A stretch of 64,000 nt of DNA from Bradyrhizobium sp. U87765 SZCCT0048 (GTDB taxonomy: Bacteria > Pseudomonadota > Alphaproteobacteria > Rhizobiales > Xanthobacteraceae). The position numbers and the translations under genes were made by a program. Under the pieces are notes generated by a model. That model saw nothing but the letters and a program-made list of their open reading frames with translations, ran no database searches and was not told the origin of the DNA. Below are positions 35,954 to 44,835 of this stretch, piece by piece (within the stretch, counting starts at the first letter, position 1; each line of letters starts with the position of its first letter). The stretch is from assembly GCF_018131225.1 (NCBI RefSeq), contig NZ_JAFCMM010000001.1, forward strand, positions 1,364,001 through 1,428,000. Reading direction: 5' to 3'.

Positions 35954-37939
35954 CTACTCCGCCGGCTGCAGCGCCCGCGCGCCCTTGCGCGCGACGCGCG
36001 GCGCCCCGACCCGCAGCCGCCGATCCGACAGCGACAGCACGCCGCCCGCCGCCATCACCGCCGCGCCGAGCCAGATCAGCAGCACCAGCGGCTTGTGATA
36101 GATGCGCACCGCCAGCGAACCGTCGGAATTGGAATCGCCCAGCGAGATGTAGAGCTGGCTGACGCCACGGGTCAGCAGCGCCGCCTCGGTGGTGGACATG
36201 CCGCGCGTGGTGAAGCTGCGCTTGGATGGCGTCATCACGCCGATGCTGCGGCCGTCGGTCTCGATCACGAAGCGGCCGAGCATCTCACGGAAATTCGGTC
36301 CCTGACGTTGCCCGAGATCGGCAAGCGTGGCGTGATAGCCGCTGATCGCGACCGTATCGCCCGGCTTCATGGCGACGATCCGCTCAGTGCTCCAGGTCGT
36401 CTCGCAGACGATGCCGATCAGCGTAAGCCCGAGACCGGCGTGGGCCACCGCCGTGCCCCATGCCGCGCGCGGCAGGCCGCGTGCCCGCCGCCATGCGATC
36501 GACGGTGGTGCGGACAACAACGCCGTGCGCTCGGCAATATCGGTCAGTGCGCCGAGAATGACGAACACCGCAAGACCGATCGCCAGCGGCGCCAGCACCG
36601 CGCCGCCTTGCGTCCAGGCGACAACGGCTGCAGCCGCGACGAGCCCAATGCCGCCCGCAGCGATCAACCGTTGCGCCGCGCCGAGCAGGTCGCCGCGCTT
36701 CCATGCCAGCAGCGGCCCGAACGGCACCGCGACAAGCAGCGGCAGGATCAGCGGCGCAAAGGTCAGGTTGTAGAACGGCGCGCCGACCGAGATCTTGTCG
36801 CCGGTCAACACCTCCAGCACCAGCGGATACAGCGTGCCGACAAACACGGTGGCACAGGCAGTGGTCAGCAGCAGGTTGTTGAGCACCAGCGCGCCCTCGC
36901 GCGAGATCGGCGCGAACAGCCCGCCCTGACGGAGCGTCGGCGCTCGCCAGGCATAGAGCGACAGGCTGCCGCCGATGAAGGCACACAGGATCAGCAGGAT
37001 GAAGATGCCACGGGTCGGGTCAGTGGCGAAGGCGTGCACCGAGGTGAGCACACCGGAGCGCACCAGGAAGGTGCCGAGCAGCGACAGCGAGAAGGTGAGG
37101 ATCGCGAGCAGCACGGTCCAGACCTTGAGCGCATCGCGCTTCTCCATCACCAGCGCGGAATGCAGCAGCGCCGTTCCCGCGAGCCAGGGCATCAGCGAGG
37201 CGTTCTCGACCGGATCCCAGAACCACCAGCCGCCCCAGCCGAGTTCGTAATAAGCCCAGTAAGAGCCCATGGCGATGCCGAGGGTCAGGAAGATCCAGGC
37301 CATCAGCGTCCACGGCCGCACCCAGCGCGCCCACGCGGCATCGATACGGCCCTCGATCAGCGCCGCAACGGCGAACGAAAACGAGATCGAGAAGCCGACA
37401 TAGCCGAGATAGAGCATCGGCGGATGCACCGCGAGGCCGATGTCCTGCAGCACCGGATTGAGGTCTCGCCCCTCGATCGGCGGGTTGGCGATCCGCGCGA
37501 ATGGATTGGAAGTGATCAGGATGAAGAGATAGAACGCGCTCGCGACCCAGGACTGCACGGCGAGCACGAGCGCGCGCAGCGACAGCGGCAGGTTACGGCC
37601 GAATGCCGCAACCAGACCTCCGAACAGCGCGAGGATCAGCACCCACAGCAGCATCGAACCTTCGTGGCTGCCCCACACGCCGGTGATCTTGTAGAGCATT
37701 GGCTTGAGCGAATGCGAATTCTCGTAGACGTTCACCACCGAGAAGTCGGAGGTGACGTGCAGCATCACCAGCGCGGCGAACGACGCGACCACGAAAACCA
37801 TCTGAACGATCGCGGTCGAGGGCGCGACGCCCATCAGCACGGGGTCACGCAGGCGCGCGCCAAGCACCGGGACCGTGGCCTGGATCAGCGCCAGCCCGAG
37901 GGCCAGCACCAGCGCATAGTGCCCGGCTTCAGCGATCAT
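35954..37939 (-). CDS. ccmF: Heme lyase subunit CcmF (CycK)
   Basis: A large inner-membrane protein of 661 residues with about 14-15 TM helices that ligates heme to apocytochrome c in the periplasm. The tryptophan-rich WWD signature is clear ([18 protein letters not shown]). Conserved His residues occur in the flanking loops. Its ATG overlaps the ccmE stop by 4 bases, and ccmH follows after 5 bases, giving the compact order ccmI-ccmE-ccmF-ccmH known in rhizobia as cycHJKL. ccmA, ccmB, ccmC and ccmG are not in this window. Confidence 0.97.
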   Translation of the reverse strand: MIAEAGHYALVLALGLALIQATVPVLGARLRDPVLMGVAPSTAIVQMVFVVASFAALVMLHVTSDFSVVNVYENSHSLKPMLYKITGVWGSHEGSMLLWVLILALFGGLVAAFGRNLPLSLRALVLAVQSWVASAFYLFILITSNPFARIANPPIEGRDLNPVLQDIGLAVHPPMLYLGYVGFSISFSFAVAALIEGRIDAAWARWVRPWTLMAWIFLTLGIAMGSYWAYYELGWGGWWFWDPVENASLMPWLAGTALLHSALVMEKRDALKVWTVLLAILTFSLSLLGTFLVRSGVLTSVHAFATDPTRGIFILLILCAFIGGSLSLYAWRAPTLRQGGLFAPISREGALVLNNLLLTTACATVFVGTLYPLVLEVLTGDKISVGAPFYNLTFAPLILPLLVAVPFGPLLAWKRGDLLGAAQRLIAAGGIGLVAAAAVVAWTQGGAVLAPLAIGLAVFVILGALTDIAERTALLSAPPSIAWRRARGLPRAAWGTAVAHAGLGLTLIGIVCETTWSTERIVAMKPGDTVAISGYHATLADLGQRQGPNFREMLGRFVIETDGRSIGVMTPSKRSFTTRGMSTTEAALLTRGVSQLYISLGDSNSDGSLAVRIYHKPLVLLIWLGAAVMAAGGVLSLSDRRLRVGAPRVARKGARALQPAE

Positions 37940-38400
37940 TTCGCGGCTCCCTGCGCGGCCTTGCCGTAGTCGTCCTTCCAGTGGCCCTGCTTCTTCAGGG
38001 CGTCGGCGACATCCTTGGGCATGTAGGTCTCGTCGTGCTTGGCGAGCACGGTGTCGGCGCGGAACACGCCGGAGGCATCGATCGCGCCTTCGGCGACGAC
38101 GCCCTGCCCCTCACGGAACAGATCCGGCAGGATGCCCTGATAGGCGACCGGCAACGTCGCATTGCCATCGGTAACATCGAAGCGTGCGGTGAGATGATCG
38201 CCGCGCTCGACCGACCCGGGACGTACCATGCCGCCGAGCCGGAACCGCTTGCCCGCCGGAATATGCTTTTCCGCGGCCATCGACGGCGTCGAGAAGAACA
38301 CGATGGAATCGCGCAGCGCGTTGAGCACCAGCCCGGTGGCCGCCAACAGCACGACCGCCGCCACACCGATCATCGTCAATCGCCGCTGCTTGCGCGTCAT
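37936..38400 (-). CDS. ccmE: Heme chaperone CcmE (CycJ)
   Basis: A periplasmic heme carrier of 154 residues, anchored by one N-terminal TM helix (about 9-29). The heme-binding histidine lies in [10 protein letters not shown] near residue 125. The OB-fold core [13 protein letters not shown] is present. It covalently accepts heme from CcmC and passes it to CcmF. It overlaps ccmF by 4 bases and follows ccmI by 36. Confidence 0.97.
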   Translation of the reverse strand: MTRKQRRLTMIGVAAVVLLAATGLVLNALRDSIVFFSTPSMAAEKHIPAGKRFRLGGMVRPGSVERGDHLTARFDVTDGNATLPVAYQGILPDLFREGQGVVAEGAIDASGVFRADTVLAKHDETYMPKDVADALKKQGHWKDDYGKAAQGAAK

Positions 38401-38436
38401 GGCCGGCTCTGCGACAGAAACTGGAAAGCGATACGG

Positions 38437-39543
38437 TCAGCCATCGAGTCCAAGACCCTTCAGTCCGTCGTTGAATTGCCGGAGGCGCTCGGCATCCTCG
38501 CCGAGCGCGGCGCGGGCTTCGGCCAGCGTCGCGCGCACCTTGTCACCATCGCCGAGCACCTTATAGGCGCGCAGCAACCGCAGCCATCCGTCGACATCAT
38601 TGCCGTTCTGCTTCAGCCGCGTGGCGAGGCGATCGACCATGCCGCGAATCATCGTGGTGCGATCGGCCTCCGTCATGTCCTTGGCCGCCGCCATCTCGTC
38701 GTTCGACAGCACCGGCGCGGTGACGCCGCCTCCAACGCGCACCAGCGCCGCCTGCACCAGCGGCCGCCATGGCGCTTCGGCCGGCGCGTTCGCCAGCATC
38801 GCGCGCCAGATCGTGGCGGCTTCCGCCGTGCGCCCATCCTGCTCCGCAGCAAGACCCAGGAAATACCGGGCCTTGACCTCGTCGGTGTGCAGCGCCACCG
38901 CGCGCTCGAACTCGGCCTTGGCTTCCGCGGTCACGACACCGTTGGCGGCGGCGGCCAGCGCCTCGCCGAGATCGGCATGGCGTCCAGCGCTTTCGCCGTT
39001 GGTGGCCAGAGACTTGCGGAACGCCTGCACGGCGTCATCGAAGCGGCCGAGCTTCATGAGCACCGGCGCCAGAACCTCCCAGCCGCGGCCGTCCGTCGGA
39101 TTTTTTTCCAGATGTGCCTCGACCTGGGAAACCAGGTTGTCGAGGGACGCGGTCGCCACCGGCTGACGCGCACGCTCGGCGAGCGGAAAATCCGGCAGCA
39201 TCGGCGATCCCAGCCGCAGATAGACCACGACCGCAAGCAGAGGCAGGCCGATCAACGCCAGAATGGCCGTAGCTCGGCGCAGCGCCGGGCGTGGAACAAT
39301 CGCCGCCTCGGCATCGGCGTCGGAGGCCGCCAGCAGCCGCCGCCCGATCTCGACCCGCGCGGCCTCCGCTTCGATGACGCCGATCAGCCCCGCGGCGCGG
39401 TCCCGCGCGATCTCGGCGATCTGATCCTTGTAGACGATGCTCTCGCGGCCGCCGGTCGCAGTGTCGCCGCGGCGCGCGAGCGGCCACAGCACGGCGAGCA
39501 CCGCCGTCGCCGTCATCAGGGCGAGAACAAACCAGAGCGACAT
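38437..39543 (-). CDS. ccmI: Cytochrome c biogenesis protein CcmI (CycH)
   Basis: An apocytochrome c chaperone of 368 residues. TM1 lies at about 3-22, a cytoplasmic segment follows (YKDQIAEIARDRAAGLI), TM2 is near 90-112, and a periplasmic TPR domain covers about 125-360 (DGRGWEVLAPVLMKLGRFDDA). It is the first gene of the ccmIEFH operon. The upstream 125 bases hold an 8-bp inverted repeat with a long spacer (39551-39558 and 39598-39605). Confidence 0.93.
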   Translation of the reverse strand: MSLWFVLALMTATAVLAVLWPLARRGDTATGGRESIVYKDQIAEIARDRAAGLIGVIEAEAARVEIGRRLLAASDADAEAAIVPRPALRRATAILALIGLPLLAVVVYLRLGSPMLPDFPLAERARQPVATASLDNLVSQVEAHLEKNPTDGRGWEVLAPVLMKLGRFDDAVQAFRKSLATNGESAGRHADLGEALAAAANGVVTAEAKAEFERAVALHTDEVKARYFLGLAAEQDGRTAEAATIWRAMLANAPAEAPWRPLVQAALVRVGGGVTAPVLSNDEMAAAKDMTEADRTTMIRGMVDRLATRLKQNGNDVDGWLRLLRAYKVLGDGDKVRATLAEARAALGEDAERLRQFNDGLKGLGLDG

Positions 39544-39668
39544 CGAAACAGGTTCCAGAACACGCGCCGTCGAGCATCCGGGCGGGTTACATCATGACTG
39601 GAACCCACGTGCAATTGACATTTCCGGTAGAAAAAGCCGCGCCGCCAGCGCAGCCGCGACGGGCGGAA

Positions 39669-41072
39669 TCAGCGCTCGCCGGCGGCCCGGGAACCCTTAC
39701 GCTCGCCGGCCAGCGCCACGTCCGCGGCCTTGCGCATCAGCGAAGCGTAGTCGTGGCCGAACAGCAGGTCGCAGAAGCGGATCGCGGTGTCCATCTGCAT
39801 CTTGCGGAACGGGCGCGTCTTGCTGTCGCTGGCGCGCAGCGACTCCACCAGCGCCTCGGTGGCGACCTCGGTATAGTGCTGCAAGTCGGAGAACGTCCGC
39901 AGCGTCACCTCGTTGATCGCGAGCTCGCTGGCGTAGGTGCGGCAGATGGCAACGAAATCGATCAGCGCCGCAGTCTCGTCGATCTCCGTCGGATCGAGCT
40001 TGGAGCCAGCATGGATGTCCTTGCCCGGACGCTGGCGCAGCAGCCGCCTCACCCGTCCCGGCACCCCTTCGATCTCCGACTTCAGGGTGTTGGAAATGTC
40101 GATGCGGATCGCCGACAGCCGCTTTCCCCAGGCGGACTCGGTGCGGATATCGAGCTCGGTGCGCAGGCCTCGCAACCCGTCATGAATGGTCTTGAGATGA
40201 TGCGACAGACTGTCCATCCGACCCTGTTTCATGTCCTGGCGCAGGTCGGCGACCATTTCGGACAGGTCGTGGATCACCATGGTCACAGCGACCCCGTAGG
40301 TGGTCGCCGCGACGCGAATCTCGTCGTCGGAACCGGCGACCGCCACCGCGAGGCGGATCACCTGCCACGGTGAAGCCATACGCTGCATCAGCAGCGACAG
40401 CGTGAACGGCAGGGTCTGCGGCGTCTGCAGCGACGGCACATTGATCGCCGTCTGAACGGCCGCGAGCTGGGAATCGGCGAGATTGCGAATGCTGCTCGAC
40501 GTCCGCGCCGCGAACGTCTCGAGCGGCTCGCGGTTCTTGAGCACGGCGACGATCGACACGAGGTCTTCCACGACGCTCGGGCCGCCGATCCGGCTCACGG
40601 CGCGCTGATCCCCGCCCCGGCCCGCCGGCGACACGATCTGCTCCATCGCGGCGACTGCCGCGAGCTGCAGCTTGCGAACAGCCTGATCAACCGCGGGCCC
40701 ACCACCGGCATCCAGCGCCGCTTCCAGCGCCTGCACTTCGGCGGTCGCCCCCTCGCGCATCAGCCAGGCCCATACCGGGCCGAGCGATGCCCGACGAACC
40801 TGGGCCGGCCGCAGCGGCGAACTGCCCTCGACCAGGAAGGGTTCCAGCGGCCGGAACACCAGCCGCGAAGGCTCGTCGGTCCGGGTCCGCTCGTTGTCGT
40901 CGGACCGGCGTACGATCATGCGCAATTGCTCGAGCACGAGGGAGGCCACCGCAGTGTTCTCCCCGCGCTCCAGCGCACGCTCGAACTCCCGCATCAGCAG
41001 CGCCTGCGATTTCAGAGGCAGCTGAGCCAGATACTCCTTGAGGCGGTCAGTGGACTGTGTCGAGAGGCCCAT
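39669..41072 (-). CDS. Conserved-looking hypothetical protein, helical, 467 aa
   Basis: I do not recognise this protein. It is predicted soluble and mostly alpha-helical with many charged heptads, no signal peptide and no clear TM helix. It opens STDRLKEYLAQLPLKSQALL and has a middle Ala/Val-rich part followed by a basic patch (GRVRRLLRQRPGKDIH) near residue 355. Codon use is like its neighbours, so it is a real gene. The ATG at 41072 was chosen; an in-frame TTG 45 bases earlier is the alternative. It lies 125 bases upstream of ccmI on the same strand. It might be cytoskeletal, regulatory or a stress protein, none supported. Confidence 0.75.
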   Translation of the reverse strand: MGLSTQSTDRLKEYLAQLPLKSQALLMREFERALERGENTAVASLVLEQLRMIVRRSDDNERTRTDEPSRLVFRPLEPFLVEGSSPLRPAQVRRASLGPVWAWLMREGATAEVQALEAALDAGGGPAVDQAVRKLQLAAVAAMEQIVSPAGRGGDQRAVSRIGGPSVVEDLVSIVAVLKNREPLETFAARTSSSIRNLADSQLAAVQTAINVPSLQTPQTLPFTLSLLMQRMASPWQVIRLAVAVAGSDDEIRVAATTYGVAVTMVIHDLSEMVADLRQDMKQGRMDSLSHHLKTIHDGLRGLRTELDIRTESAWGKRLSAIRIDISNTLKSEIEGVPGRVRRLLRQRPGKDIHAGSKLDPTEIDETAALIDFVAICRTYASELAINEVTLRTFSDLQHYTEVATEALVESLRASDSKTRPFRKMQMDTAIRFCDLLFGHDYASLMRKAADVALAGERKGSRAAGER

Positions 41073-41162
41073 AAGCCGATGGTCCGGTCGAAAATCGTCA
41101 TTCCAACGGGTGACCAACCGCTTTTCAGGCGGTTTTCACCCTTTGCCAAGTCATACCAGCGC

Positions 41163-41176
41163 CGTTCTTAAGAACG
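41163..41176. promoter_or_regulatory. 14-bp perfect palindrome CGTTCTTAAGAACG
   Basis: Perfect palindrome about 90 bases upstream of the 467-aa gene and 49 bases past the end of the CGNR gene. It could be an operator for the 467-aa gene. A 6-bp hairpin (41116-41121 with 41129-41134) lies nearby. Confidence 0.35.
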
Positions 41177-41224
41177 TGTTTAGGAACAACGGTTTGAGCA
41201 CCGGTTTCCAACAGTTGCGCCTGG

Positions 41225-41830
41225 CTACCGCTGGCGCCGCTGGCGAAAGGCGGCGACCTTGTTGCGATTGCCGCAGGCCGCCATGCTGCACCAGCGTCGC
41301 CGGTGGGATTTGGTGCGGTCATAGAACCACAGCGTGCAGGTCGGATCCTCGCATTTGCGGATGAGATCGAAGTCGCCCTCGGCCAGCAGCTCGGCGGCAG
41401 CCTCCGCGACCGGCACCAGCAGATCGAGCGGCGCACGTACCCGGCGTCGCCGCAGCACCCGGGTACCACTGTCGTCCGAGATCAGCTCGAGATGGCTCTC
41501 GCCATGCGCCAGTAGCGCGTTGAGTTCCGCCAGATCGAGAGCCTCGCCCTGCTTCCGCTGTGTCACCAGGCGGCGGACTGTCTCCCGCAAGGCCCGCGCG
41601 GCCGCCAAAAGCCCACGGTCGCCGGCCGCCGCGACCATCGCCGCATCGTGCCAGCCATGGCGCAGCAGCCAGTCGGCGACATCCCGGTCGGATACCCACA
41701 GATCGAGCGCGCGGCCGTTGACGTGGGGAACGGTATTGAGCAGCTCGAGCACAGGATGGTCCGCCGAGACAGGCTGGCGAAGTGCCTGCTGGCGGAGCTG
41801 CTCGAAATCGGGAGGCGTCTGATCGGTCAT
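41225..41830 (-). CDS. ABATE / CGNR zinc-finger regulator
   Basis: A 201-residue protein with the N-terminal ABATE domain (LELLNTVPHVNGR, DVADWLLRHG) and a C-terminal CGNR zinc finger in which four cysteines are visible (CEDPTC, then WCSMAACGNRNKVAAFRQR). These proteins are putative stress-responsive transcription regulators. The ATG at 41830 begins MTDQTPPDF. It is divergent from an alpha/beta hydrolase across 94 bases that contain two clear inverted repeats, a strong hint of local regulation. Confidence 0.87.
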   Translation of the reverse strand: MTDQTPPDFEQLRQQALRQPVSADHPVLELLNTVPHVNGRALDLWVSDRDVADWLLRHGWHDAAMVAAAGDRGLLAAARALRETVRRLVTQRKQGEALDLAELNALLAHGESHLELISDDSGTRVLRRRRVRAPLDLLVPVAEAAAELLAEGDFDLIRKCEDPTCTLWFYDRTKSHRRRWCSMAACGNRNKVAAFRQRRQR

Positions 41831-41854
41831 CGCAGCCACTCGTAACCATTAAAA

Positions 41855-41886
41855 TGTCAATTGACAAGTTACACTCCCAATGTAAC
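41855..41886. promoter_or_regulatory. Operator region between CGNR regulator and hydrolase
   Basis: Two symmetric elements lie side by side: a perfect 12-bp palindrome TGTCAATTGACA (41855-41866) and GTTACA-N7-TGTAAC (41868-41873, 41881-41886). TTGACA (41861-41866) could be a -35 box for the hydrolase. GTAACCA-like repeats flank the site. This is a good candidate for binding by the CGNR protein. Confidence 0.5.
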
Positions 41887-41924
41887 CAATAAACCGCCAA
41901 TTTAACGGTTTCGACGGAGTCGTC

Positions 41925-42815
41925 ATGTCCACATCCCGCCTGCCCGTCATCCCCCGCACCACGTTCCGTTCGATCACCGCGGACGGTGTGGAAATCTTCT
42001 ATCGCGAAGCCGGACCGCGCGATGCGCCAGCCATTCTGCTGCTGCACGGCTTCCCGACCTCCTCGCACATGTTCAGGGATCTCATTCCGCGCCTCGCGGT
42101 CCACTACCGCGTGATCGCGCCGGACCTGCCGGGCTTCGGCTTCACCACCGTCCCGGCCGCGCGCGGCTATGCCTATTCATTCGATGCGCTTGCCCGCACG
42201 GTTGGGGCATTCGTCGATGCCGTCGGCCTCGATCGGTTCGCCATCTACGTGTTCGACTACGGCGCGCCGGTGGGCCTGCGGCTGGCGCTGGCGCGGCCGG
42301 CACAGATCACGGCGATCGTCTCTCAGAACGGCAACGCCTACGAGGAAGGCCTGAGCGAAGCCTGGACGCCGCTGCGCGCCTACTGGAGCGATCCGACCCC
42401 GGCAAACCGCGATGCGCTACGCGACTTTCTCACCCTCGAAGGGACGCGATTCCAGTATCTGACCGGTGTCGCCGATCCCAGGGCGGTCGCCCCGGAGGCA
42501 GCCATCCTCGACGCCGCCCTGCTCGAGGGGCCCGGCAATGTCGACATCCAGCTCGACCTGATGCTGGACTATGCGTCGAACGTGAAGCTTTACCCCGCGT
42601 TCCAGGCCTATTTCCGCACGGCCAGGCCGCCGCTGCTGGCAATCTGGGGACGGCATGACCCGTTCTTCATCCCGGCCGGCGCGGAAGCCTACCGGCGCGA
42701 CAACCCCAACGCGCGCGTCCAGTTGCTCGATACCGGACACTTCGCGCTGGAAACCCATGTCGAGGAGATCGCCGCCGCGGTCGACGACCTGCTCGCCTCC
42801 GCGACCGCACGCTGA
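41925..42815 (+). CDS. Alpha/beta hydrolase with Asp nucleophile (epoxide hydrolase/haloalkane dehalogenase-like)
   Basis: A 296-residue soluble hydrolase. The oxyanion region is LLLHGFPTSSHMF. The nucleophile elbow is VFDYGAPVG with D111, an aspartate where esterases have serine, so epoxide hydrolase, haloalkane dehalogenase or haloacetate dehalogenase-like chemistry is likely. The catalytic histidine is H272 in DTGHFALE. It is divergent from the CGNR regulator, which probably controls it. The substrate is unknown. Confidence 0.88.
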   Translation: MSTSRLPVIPRTTFRSITADGVEIFYREAGPRDAPAILLLHGFPTSSHMFRDLIPRLAVHYRVIAPDLPGFGFTTVPAARGYAYSFDALARTVGAFVDAVGLDRFAIYVFDYGAPVGLRLALARPAQITAIVSQNGNAYEEGLSEAWTPLRAYWSDPTPANRDALRDFLTLEGTRFQYLTGVADPRAVAPEAAILDAALLEGPGNVDIQLDLMLDYASNVKLYPAFQAYFRTARPPLLAIWGRHDPFFIPAGAEAYRRDNPNARVQLLDTGHFALETHVEEIAAAVDDLLASATAR

Positions 42816-42828
42816 CTTCAGACGACAA

Positions 42829-42858
42829 CGGCCGGCACCATGGTCACGGTGCCGGCCG
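42829..42858. terminator. Bidirectional terminator hairpin
   Basis: Perfect 11-bp stem (42829-42839 with 42848-42858) with an 8-base loop in the 78-base space between the convergent hydrolase and lipoprotein genes. T-runs are absent, so termination is inferred from position and stem strength. Confidence 0.6.
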
Positions 42859-42893
42859 CCGGTGGACCGCAAACTGCGGAGCAACGCGCCGCG

Positions 42894-43367
42894 TCAGGAC
42901 AGCTGCGTCCAGGTCCCGTCGGGATTGCGGCAGGCGGTGCCCCGCGCAATCTCCGGATTGCCGTTGATGTAAATGGTGTGGGTGTAAGGCCGGCACTTGG
43001 TGCCACGCTGATCGTATGCCGGGCCCGGCACGATATTGCCATAGCGGCCGCTATCGGGGTTGCGCCAGGCAACCGCGGCTCCCGAACGACCACGCTCGAG
43101 CGCGTTCATTTCGGCCTCGTAGGCGAAGCGCTTGTCCTGATCGTCGAGCGAGGCGCCAATGCGGTTGCCGATCAGACCACCGATCGCGGCGCCGGCAAGC
43201 GCAGCACCAACCCGTTCGCCCGTGCCGCCGCCAATGGTCGATCCGATCAGCGCGCCGGCGAGCGCTCCGCCGACCGTACCGGCATTCTCCTTCGGCCCGC
43301 TGTTCGAGGCGCAGCCGGCAAGCGCGAGCGCCGCGAGCGAGGCCAGAACGATCGTTGACTTCGACAT
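42894..43367 (-). CDS. Glycine-zipper outer-membrane-type lipoprotein
   Basis: A 157-residue lipoprotein. The signal peptide ends in the lipobox LALAGC (Cys near residue 19). A glycine-zipper segment follows (GGALAGALIGSTIGGGTG, then AALAGAAIGGLIGNRIGA), as in the 17-kDa antigen/RickA surface family. The C-terminal part (WRNPDSGRYGNIVPG, RGTACRNPDGTW) carries an SH3-like module. AAGGGGGA just before the ATG at 43367 decides the start. Envelope or periplasmic role inferred. It lies downstream of the PhoQ-like kinase, 91 bases away. Confidence 0.87.
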   Translation of the reverse strand: MSKSTIVLASLAALALAGCASNSGPKENAGTVGGALAGALIGSTIGGGTGERVGAALAGAAIGGLIGNRIGASLDDQDKRFAYEAEMNALERGRSGAAVAWRNPDSGRYGNIVPGPAYDQRGTKCRPYTHTIYINGNPEIARGTACRNPDGTWTQLS

Positions 43368-43458
43368 ATGTCCCCCTTGAATCAATGGCCCCTGACGGCC
43401 TGGAAACCGCAGGAACAGAACGAATCCGGCGGAAGTCAGACGAAAAGCGACGGCAAAA

Positions 43459-44835
43459 TCACGCAGCCGGCAGCACCAGTTCCGCCCGCAGCCCGCCGAT
43501 CGGGGCGGTGTCGAGCGACAGGCGGCCATGATAGAGCGCCGCGAGGTCAATGACGATCGACAGGCCGAGCCCCGACCCCGGCTTCGATTCGTCGAGGCGC
43601 TGGCCCCGCCGCGCCACCTGCGCCCGCTCGGCCGGGGAGAGTCCGGGGCCATCGTCGTCGACCACGATACGGAACATTGGCGGCCGCTCCGGCGTCGCGG
43701 TTTCCATCAGGATCTCGACCTGCACCCGCGAGCGCGCCCACTTGCAGGCATTGTCGACGAGGTTGCCGACCATCTCCTCGAGATCCTGCCGCTCGCCGCG
43801 AAACTTCGGCTGCACGTCGTTCTCGACATCGATGGCGAGGTCGCGGCCACGGTGGATCTTCTCCATGGTGCGACGCAGGCCCTCGATCACCGGCGCGACT
43901 TCCGTGACCGTGCCGACCACCGTGACACGGGCGGCGATGCGCGCCCGCTCCAGGTGATGGGCGACCTGGCTGCGCATCACCTCGGCCTGCTCCAGCACCT
44001 TGGCCGCAAACGGATCGGCGCCGTGGGCATTGGCCTCGTTGACGATCACCGACAGCGGCGTCTTGATGGCATGGGCGAGATTGCCGACATGGGTGCGAGC
44101 GCGCTCGACGATCTCGCGGTTGGCGTCGATCAGCGCATTGGTCTCGCGCGCCAGCGGCGCGATCTCGACGGGAAAGCGGCCCTCGAGCCGCTCGGCGCGG
44201 CCGGAGCGGATCGCCGCCAGCGATTCGGAAATGCGCTTGAGCGGTGCAAGACCGAAGCGCACCTGAAAGATGGTGGTGAACACCAGCACCAGCGTCAGCG
44301 CCAGGAACGTGCCACCGAGATAGTAGTCGAAGGTACGGATCTCATCGAAGATCTCGGTGGCGTCACCGGCGACCGTGACCAGGAATTTACCGTCGCTGCC
44401 GAAATCGACCTGACGCTCGACGATGCGCAGACGCTGATCTTCCGGGCCGTTGACGTAACCGATGCGCACGCCGGCCGCCGTCATCGCGCCGGTGGCGTCG
44501 TCGAGCTTCGGCAGTTGCTTGTCCCACAGCGAGCGCGACGAGCGCACGTCCGGCTTGTCGGCGTCGATGCGCGCGATCTGCCAGTACCAGCCCGACAGCG
44601 GAATCTCGAACAGCGGCTCGCCGAGCGACTGGAACTGACGTTCGCCGGCGCTGTCCTCGGGCGTCGCCGCTTCCGCGATCAGGGTGCGCAGATAGAGATT
44701 GAGGCGGCGGTCGAACGAACGCTCGACCGCCTGCCGATAGACCGACGACAGTACGAACCCGGTGATCACCAGGATCACCACCACCCACGCGGTCGCCGAC
44801 AGGAACAGGCGGGTGGCGAGTGAATTACCGCGCAT
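43459..44835 (-). CDS. PhoQ-like sensor histidine kinase
   Basis: A 458-residue membrane kinase. TM1 is near 12-34, a periplasmic domain spans about 35-165, and TM2 is near 170-192. HAMP-like region, HisKA-type dimerisation helix with H255 (NLAHAIKTPLSVIV) and HATPase (NLVDNACKWARS, VDDDGPGLSP, GSGLGLSIV) follow. The HAIKTPL form and the NACKWA box are characteristic of PhoQ-type kinases. Its start overlaps the end of the response-regulator gene by 11 bases. Confidence 0.92.
   Translation of the reverse strand: MRGNSLATRLFLSATAWVVVILVITGFVLSSVYRQAVERSFDRRLNLYLRTLIAEAATPEDSAGERQFQSLGEPLFEIPLSGWYWQIARIDADKPDVRSSRSLWDKQLPKLDDATGAMTAAGVRIGYVNGPEDQRLRIVERQVDFGSDGKFLVTVAGDATEIFDEIRTFDYYLGGTFLALTLVLVFTTIFQVRFGLAPLKRISESLAAIRSGRAERLEGRFPVEIAPLARETNALIDANREIVERARTHVGNLAHAIKTPLSVIVNEANAHGADPFAAKVLEQAEVMRSQVAHHLERARIAARVTVVGTVTEVAPVIEGLRRTMEKIHRGRDLAIDVENDVQPKFRGERQDLEEMVGNLVDNACKWARSRVQVEILMETATPERPPMFRIVVDDDGPGLSPAERAQVARRGQRLDESKPGSGLGLSIVIDLAALYHGRLSLDTAPIGGLRAELVLPAA

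Noticed and set aside
36095..37969. 624-codon open frame on the plus strand opposite ccmF
   Set aside because: Antisense to ccmF with its WWD motif; rich in His/Gln/Arg as expected from a shadow of a membrane-protein gene.
41168..41182. TTAA-N7-TTTA near the 467-aa gene as another CtrA box
   Set aside because: The TTAA belongs to the 14-bp palindrome and the second half has a mismatch; weaker than the boxes at 58-59 kb.
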